The notes under the pieces: model-generated
The model's database searches: none
What the model was told of the DNA's origin: nothing
Seen by the model: the letters and a program-made list of their open reading frames with translations, nothing else
Source of the DNA: Clostridiales bacterium
Lineage (GTDB): Bacteria > Bacillota > Sulfobacillia > Sulfobacillales > Sulfobacillaceae
Assembly (NCBI GenBank): GCA_027365485.1
Contig: DAHXNH010000177.1
Location: 1 to 37,473 of the forward strand
DNA: 37,473 nt
Direction: 5' to 3'
Position numbers and translations under genes: made by a program
In this document: piece after piece, positions 33,880 through 37,473 of the stretch
Position numbering within the stretch: position 1 is the first letter of the stretch
Layout: each line of letters opens with the position of its first letter

Positions 33880-35295
33880 TCAGGCTGCCGTCGGGCGGTC
33901 GTAGGTGGCGACCACTCGATGGTCCCATTGAATTTCGATCCCTGAGGGAGTGCGCCGCACTTCCACATGGTGACCAGCCGCCTCCCACGGCATGGCGAAG
34001 CGGTGCCCCTCCCAGTGTACGAAGGCGTCGGTGGTGACTTTCCGATCCCAAGGTTCTCCAAAGGCCCAGAGGTGGCTGAGGCCATAGGGGGTCGCCCCAG
34101 CAGAATCGGCCGCCCACCGGTCGGCCGGCTTCGCAAAGGTGGTGCCATGAATCCGTTGGTCGCGCTCTTCGGTCCAGCGCGCGACCAGGCTGTTCAGGCC
34201 CGCGAGCGTGATGGCGTCGGGCACGCGAGGCCAAAAGTTTTGGCGGACATAGGACACCGTCCGTTCGACCTTTCCCTTGTTACGTAAAGATTTACGTAAC
34301 AAGGGTTACGTTAAGACTTTCGTTATGTAAAGTTCACGCCAAGAATGGCGGCCCATCAACGAAAACATGCTCAAAGACTATACATAACAATCGGCACAAC
34401 GACCCCGTGATCTGCAGGTAGAGCCCTCCACACGAGCATTCCGAGGGCAACATCGTGTCAAATCCTGTCGAACATTCGACGAACGTCGCAAAATAGGTCT
34501 CGGGAATCGAATGTGTTATGTTAAGAGATTCTCTGGCCAAATGGCGATATAGCGCCGTTTGGTGTCTTAACTTTACATAACGAAAGTCTTAACGTAACCC
34601 TTGGTCCGGGCGCGATAGGGCTTGGCGGCTTTGGGCCGAAACCCATGAAAGTCCGCAAACGCTTTAAACCGGGGGTTCCACACCACCTCGCCATCATACG
34701 GATGGCTGACCACCATGGGCGTCATGTTGTCCGACAAGATCTGGGTCGGGACACAGCCGAACCAGGCGAACGCGTGCTCCAAACACTGGAACAACGTGTC
34801 TTGGCGTTGATCATGGACGAACTCGATATACATCCGACGCGAATAGCCCATCGTGTAGGCGAAGATATAAAGTTTCCGCGGCCCGTCTGGATACACCAAC
34901 GTCCCAAAGTCCGCCCAATCACACTGCGCCTGCTCGCCTGGCGCCGTTTCAAAGCGGGGCGTCGGTTCCACTCCCCGCTGCGACCGCAGCGGCGCCACAG
35001 ACTGCTTCACTAAACTCAAGCTGCCGGTAAAGCCTCGCTGGTGCAGTTCTTCCCACAGTACTTGGGCGTTATGACACCCCTGATCCCATCGCTCGGCCAG
35101 ATACGATTCATAGGGATCCAGTTTGCTGCCCCGAGCCCGTCGAGGTCGAGTGCTCTGTGGGGTCGGGTCCGTCACGACCTTCCGAATGGTCTTCGGATCC
35201 CGCCCCGTCGCGACACTAATGGCCTGAATGGATTCCTTGTTGCCAAATTGCGTCATAATGGCTTGCGCCTCCTCGCGCGAAAGATAATATGCCAT
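33880..35295 (-). pseudogene. istA: IS21-family transposase IstA, interrupted
   Basis: The N-terminal part (35295-34600) has the helix-turn-helix MAYYLSREEAQ with ATGRDPKTIRKV. Two DDE aspartates follow, in QCDWADFG and ILSDNM. The reading PYRARTKG breaks at ~34603 and continues at ~34274 with GKVERTVSYVRQNFWPR, containing the final Glu. A 318-bp miniature element plus its target duplication lies between, so DD and E are separated. Removing it restores TKGKVER exactly. The C-terminus ends at 33880. istB is missing, so this is an immobile remnant, though the left end repeats survive. Confidence 0.93.
34280..34597. mobile_element. 318-bp miniature inverted-repeat element inside istA
   Basis: It is flanked by direct repeats CCCTTG (34274-34279 and 34598-34603), a 6-bp target duplication; the original istA site contains the word once. 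Perfect 32-bp inverted repeats lie at 34303-34334 and 34569-34600 (GGGTTACGTTAAGACTTTCG... at the left). The left tip additionally has the palindrome TTACGTAAAG-AT-TTACGTAA-like (34280-34296). Similar TTAYGTWA words recur inside. A 68-codon minus-strand frame (34334-34540) has a CSCGG word but no recognised family. It encodes no transposase and would need to move in trans. Confidence 0.85.
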
Positions 35296-35379
35296 GGGTT
35301 CATCCCCTCATCCTCAGCAAGTCACCGCCCGGATCGGCCGACGGTGCCTTGCTTCATTCCCTTTCACCACGGCCTAATC

Positions 35380-35507
35380 CTGCCGAAAATAGGGAATTTC
35401 AGTTGTCGTTTTTAGGGAAAGTTATCTGGCATTTTTAGGGACATTCCCCTGTCGTTTTCAGGGAAATTAAATTGTCCTTATTAGGGATTTTAAACCTGTC
35501 GTTGACA
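35380..35507 (-). repeat. IS21 left end with repeated transposase-binding sites
   Basis: On the plus strand, four or five imperfect copies of a TGTCGTTTTTAGGGA-like word occur. They lie near 35386 (AAAATAGGGAA), 35404, 35427, 35451 and 35475 (TCCTTATTAGGGA). The last CCTGTCGTTGACA (35495-35507) is the outer tip; IS21 ends usually start TGT and carry such multiple sites. Confidence 0.7.
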
Positions 35508-35718
35508 CATTCTTTGAGGGGAAGAACCTGCGACGTTCAATGGCCCATTCAGCGTTAAGCCCAGTGGACATCTCGGGTGGGCGACCCTCGGGATGAAAGC
35601 TCCACGGGACAGGTCCTGGCCGCCGTGAGGTGGGGTCCACCAAGAGGGCTAGCCATCGACTGGGCCGTAGCATGAAGCGAATCCTGCCGCCTCGTCAATA
35701 GACCCGCATGCAGGGGAT
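35508..35718 (-). other. Short gene fragment between two mobile elements
   Basis: A minus-strand frame reads MLRPSRWLALLVDPTSRR and later AEWAIERRRFFPSK, and ends where IS21 begins. Upstream it is cut by the group II intron. It looks like a piece of a real protein caught between the elements; I do not recognise the family. Confidence 0.3.
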
Positions 35719-36330
35719 GTGCGGACCAATCAGGACGCCGAGCCTGGTGCCGAAGGGCGAAGGCAGTTTCTCTGGGTCAAGAATGGGTGGAAGCAGCCCA
35801 GAGGTCCTGCGGGGTATGGGGAGCCGCACGGTCGAAACCGGAGGACGAGTCAAGCGAGGAACGACTTCGCCCCCGCCGGTGAGCTATACAGCGAATCCTG
35901 GGAAAACACCCGTGAACAGCAAGGCCCCGCGTATAAGCGCGAACCGTGAAGTCGAGGGGTGAGACGAAGCCGGGCCGATCGGGTCGTAGTACTGAGGACA
36001 CGAAGGACCACAGAACCTTCGTCGAGGAAAGGACCCGTGGACGTCCCAAGCTCAGCCGGAGGTCACGGAGAGGACTCTGAACCTCGTGGCCGTGTCACCC
36101 TCGCGGACTGGTGCTGTATGTCGGAGCAAACTCGGGGTCATGCAGGAGTATGGGCCGGTGCCTTTACCTGGAACGGACCGACGAGGCAGGCTCCGGGAGG
36201 AGTGGACGTTTGAAGCCGTACTGTGGGAAAACCCTACGTACGGAATTTTAGAGGGGTTGCTGGAACCCGAGCATGGGGGCGTACTGAGGCACCGTCAACC
36301 GAAAGGGACGGCCAACTGAGCGACAGACCT
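35719..36330 (+). mobile_element. Group II intron lacking a reverse transcriptase gene
   Basis: The 5' end GTGCGGACC (35719) matches the group II GUGYG consensus. Domain I-like sequence follows (GAGCCGCACGGTCGAAACCG at ~35820, GTGAGCTATACAGCGAATCC). Domain V is clear at 36212-36248. Its distal stem GTGGG/CCCTAC closes an AAAA tetraloop, its proximal stem is CCGTAC/GTACGG, and the AGC triad is present. Only about 100 nt separate a possible ORF start (ATG 36119) from domain V, so the reverse transcriptase/maturase is deleted. Domain VI and the 3' splice site could not be placed surely. If it still folds, it would need a maturase in trans. Confidence 0.7.
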
Positions 36331-36479
36331 CCTACACCACGGCACCAGCTTCCTACTCGATAACCCGGGGTGGGCCATGAATCAGGCGAGGACATCTTGG
36401 CGTCAAAACTGTTCCGAGTCAGAAAGACATCGCCGTCAAGGACGCGGGGGGATCTAGAGCAGAAATCACCACGAGAAGG

Positions 36480-36945
36480 CCGCATTCGGTCGGCCCCCGC
36501 TCTGAAGGGAGAGGGCTCCTGAGTGGGAGCAGATCCGCGGCCGATTTTGAGCGGTACCGCCGACGGCGATGCAGCCGGTAGAACTCGTGAATGCTTTGAA
36601 GTCAGGCGAGGCTCCACGCAGCGTACGTGGCATCGGCCTTGCCCACGTCGAAAAAATTCGGCGAATATGTGCCCAACACCACGCATGGAGGAACTCTTCG
36701 AGCATGGCCCGATAGCCCGAATAATAGTCCGTAATCAGCAATTTGTTTAGCCACTCGGGGAGATCGTCCCCGTCGGGCAAAGCTTGCAAATGATCGCGGG
36801 GCACTTGCCCGCTCCGGGTTGGACTGAGCAGAAATCCGTCGACTGCGGGCCCCGAAAGACCCATAACCACCCAACGCTCCACGATAAATCCTGTGGGGGT
36901 CGACGCACTAGTTGGCCCGACGGTCCGTAAAGCAACCAAAAAGCC
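36480..36945 (-). pseudogene. IS66-type transposase remnant
   Basis: On the minus strand the reading FIVERWVVMGLSGP or, in the next frame, WLWVFRGP, then FLLSPTRSGQVPRDHL, ITDYYSGYRAM, LHAWCWAHIRRIF and, after another shift, SIHEFYRLHRRR follows the IS66 (TnpC) core. This is the DGY-like turn, the C-AH-RR-F motif and the LY helix. Frameshifts and the missing N-terminus make it a pseudogene. It sits directly downstream of the Uma2 gene. Confidence 0.65.
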
Positions 36946-36949
36946 GAGA

Positions 36950-37473
36950 TTACCTATCGAAAAGGTCCGCGACAGCCAGCGACACACCAGGAAACAGGGT
37001 GCTTTCGACAACCTCGCTCTTACGGAAGGGCCCTGTCACCTGGTAACCGTCCGGAGTCAAGCGGTATATGGCCATGGTCTGCATGTCGGGATCCACGATC
37101 CAATATTCTGCTATCCCAAAACGGCGGTAAATTTGCGCCTTAATTCCGAGATCTCGAACGCGTGTGCTGGGGGACAAAACTTCGACCAACAAATCGGGGC
37201 GGCTTTGGACGTTCGCATCGGTAATGATGTTCAGCCGCTCCGAACGGATGAAGATTACATCGGGCTCGACAACATTGTATGCGTCCAATATCACGTCAAA
37301 CGGAGCCACGTACACTTGTCCATGTCCCTGAGCCTCCAAACCGTGAAACCAACGATATAATGCCTGCACGATGCGTTGATGCTTGCGAAGCGGTGACGGA
37401 CTCGCCTCTAAGTCTCCTTCCAGAATTTCGTAGCGCTTGCCGTCGTCGGGCACCCCCGCCAAATCGGCTACCG
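36950..37473 (-). CDS. Uma2-family (DUF820) protein, start outside window
   Basis: At least 170 residues of a Uma2/DUF820 putative restriction-like nuclease. The opening VADLAGVPDDGKRYEILEG is typical, so the true start is probably a few codons beyond the right edge. Key residues are EPDVIFI (D), DLLVEVLSPSTR (E) and IKAQIYRRFGIAEYWIVD (K/Y), the PD-(D/E)XK-like core. The C-terminus is complete (VADLFDR). These genes are common in multicopy families in thermophilic Firmicutes and cyanobacteria; the biological role is unknown. Confidence 0.9.
   Translation of the reverse strand, partial: VADLAGVPDDGKRYEILEGDLEASPSPLRKHQRIVQALYRWFHGLEAQGHGQVYVAPFDVILDAYNVVEPDVIFIRSERLNIITDANVQSRPDLLVEVLSPSTRVRDLGIKAQIYRRFGIAEYWIVDPDMQTMAIYRLTPDGYQVTGPFRKSEVVESTLFPGVSLAVADLFDR

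Noticed and set aside
34334-34540. 68-codon frame within the miniature element
   Set aside because: It lies between the inverted repeats with no ribosome site. The CSCGG word alone does not establish a protein.

Overview
The window looks like chromosomal DNA of a spore-forming Firmicute, most likely a thermoacidophile of the Sulfobacillus type. The spore evidence is direct: a full-length SpoIVA, two alpha/beta-type small acid-soluble spore proteins and a TIGR04086-type membrane protein. The genus is inferred from protein style, moderate G+C, frequent GTG/TTG starts and the density of decayed insertion elements. I saw no rRNA, CRISPR array or prophage.

Layout. Positions 1-2413 hold a short inverted-repeat element and a class B penicillin-binding protein. 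Positions 2414-10250 are an accessory zone: a large secreted Ig-like surface protein (4912-8553) sits between two ~420 bp, >90 % identical arms in inverted orientation, each an IS4-like transposase remnant, and one arm is followed by a decayed tnpB. Positions 10252-28120 are a well-kept core: a THUMP/FtsJ-type RNA methyltransferase, spoIVA, tRNA-Pro, a CorA-type transporter, a polyamine/S-adenosylmethionine by-product block, a DinG helicase, SurE, a spore protein and threonine synthase. From 28120 to the end the sequence is again rich in broken mobile elements (two tnpB/IS605-type remnants, an unassigned DDE transposase, IS21 interrupted by a miniature element, an ORF-less group II intron, IS66). 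Among these lie a few intact genes: DUF2442, a TIGR04086 protein, a LysM plus deacetylase-like protein, a second spore protein and a Uma2-type protein at the right edge.

The most coherent biology is at 14581-22249. A putrescine-aminotransferase-like enzyme and S-adenosylmethionine decarboxylase lie near an MTA-phosphorylase-family enzyme, a short S-adenosylhomocysteine hydrolase and an MTA/SAH deaminase. The phosphorylase has Asn where human MTA phosphorylase has Asp220, which fits a 6-oxopurine substrate. I infer that methylthioadenosine is deaminated to methylthioinosine before phosphorolysis.

The most unusual DNA structure is a 318-bp miniature element at 34280-34597. It has 32-bp perfect subterminal inverted repeats, a terminal palindrome and a 6-bp CCCTTG target duplication, and it splits the catalytic domain of an IS21 transposase.
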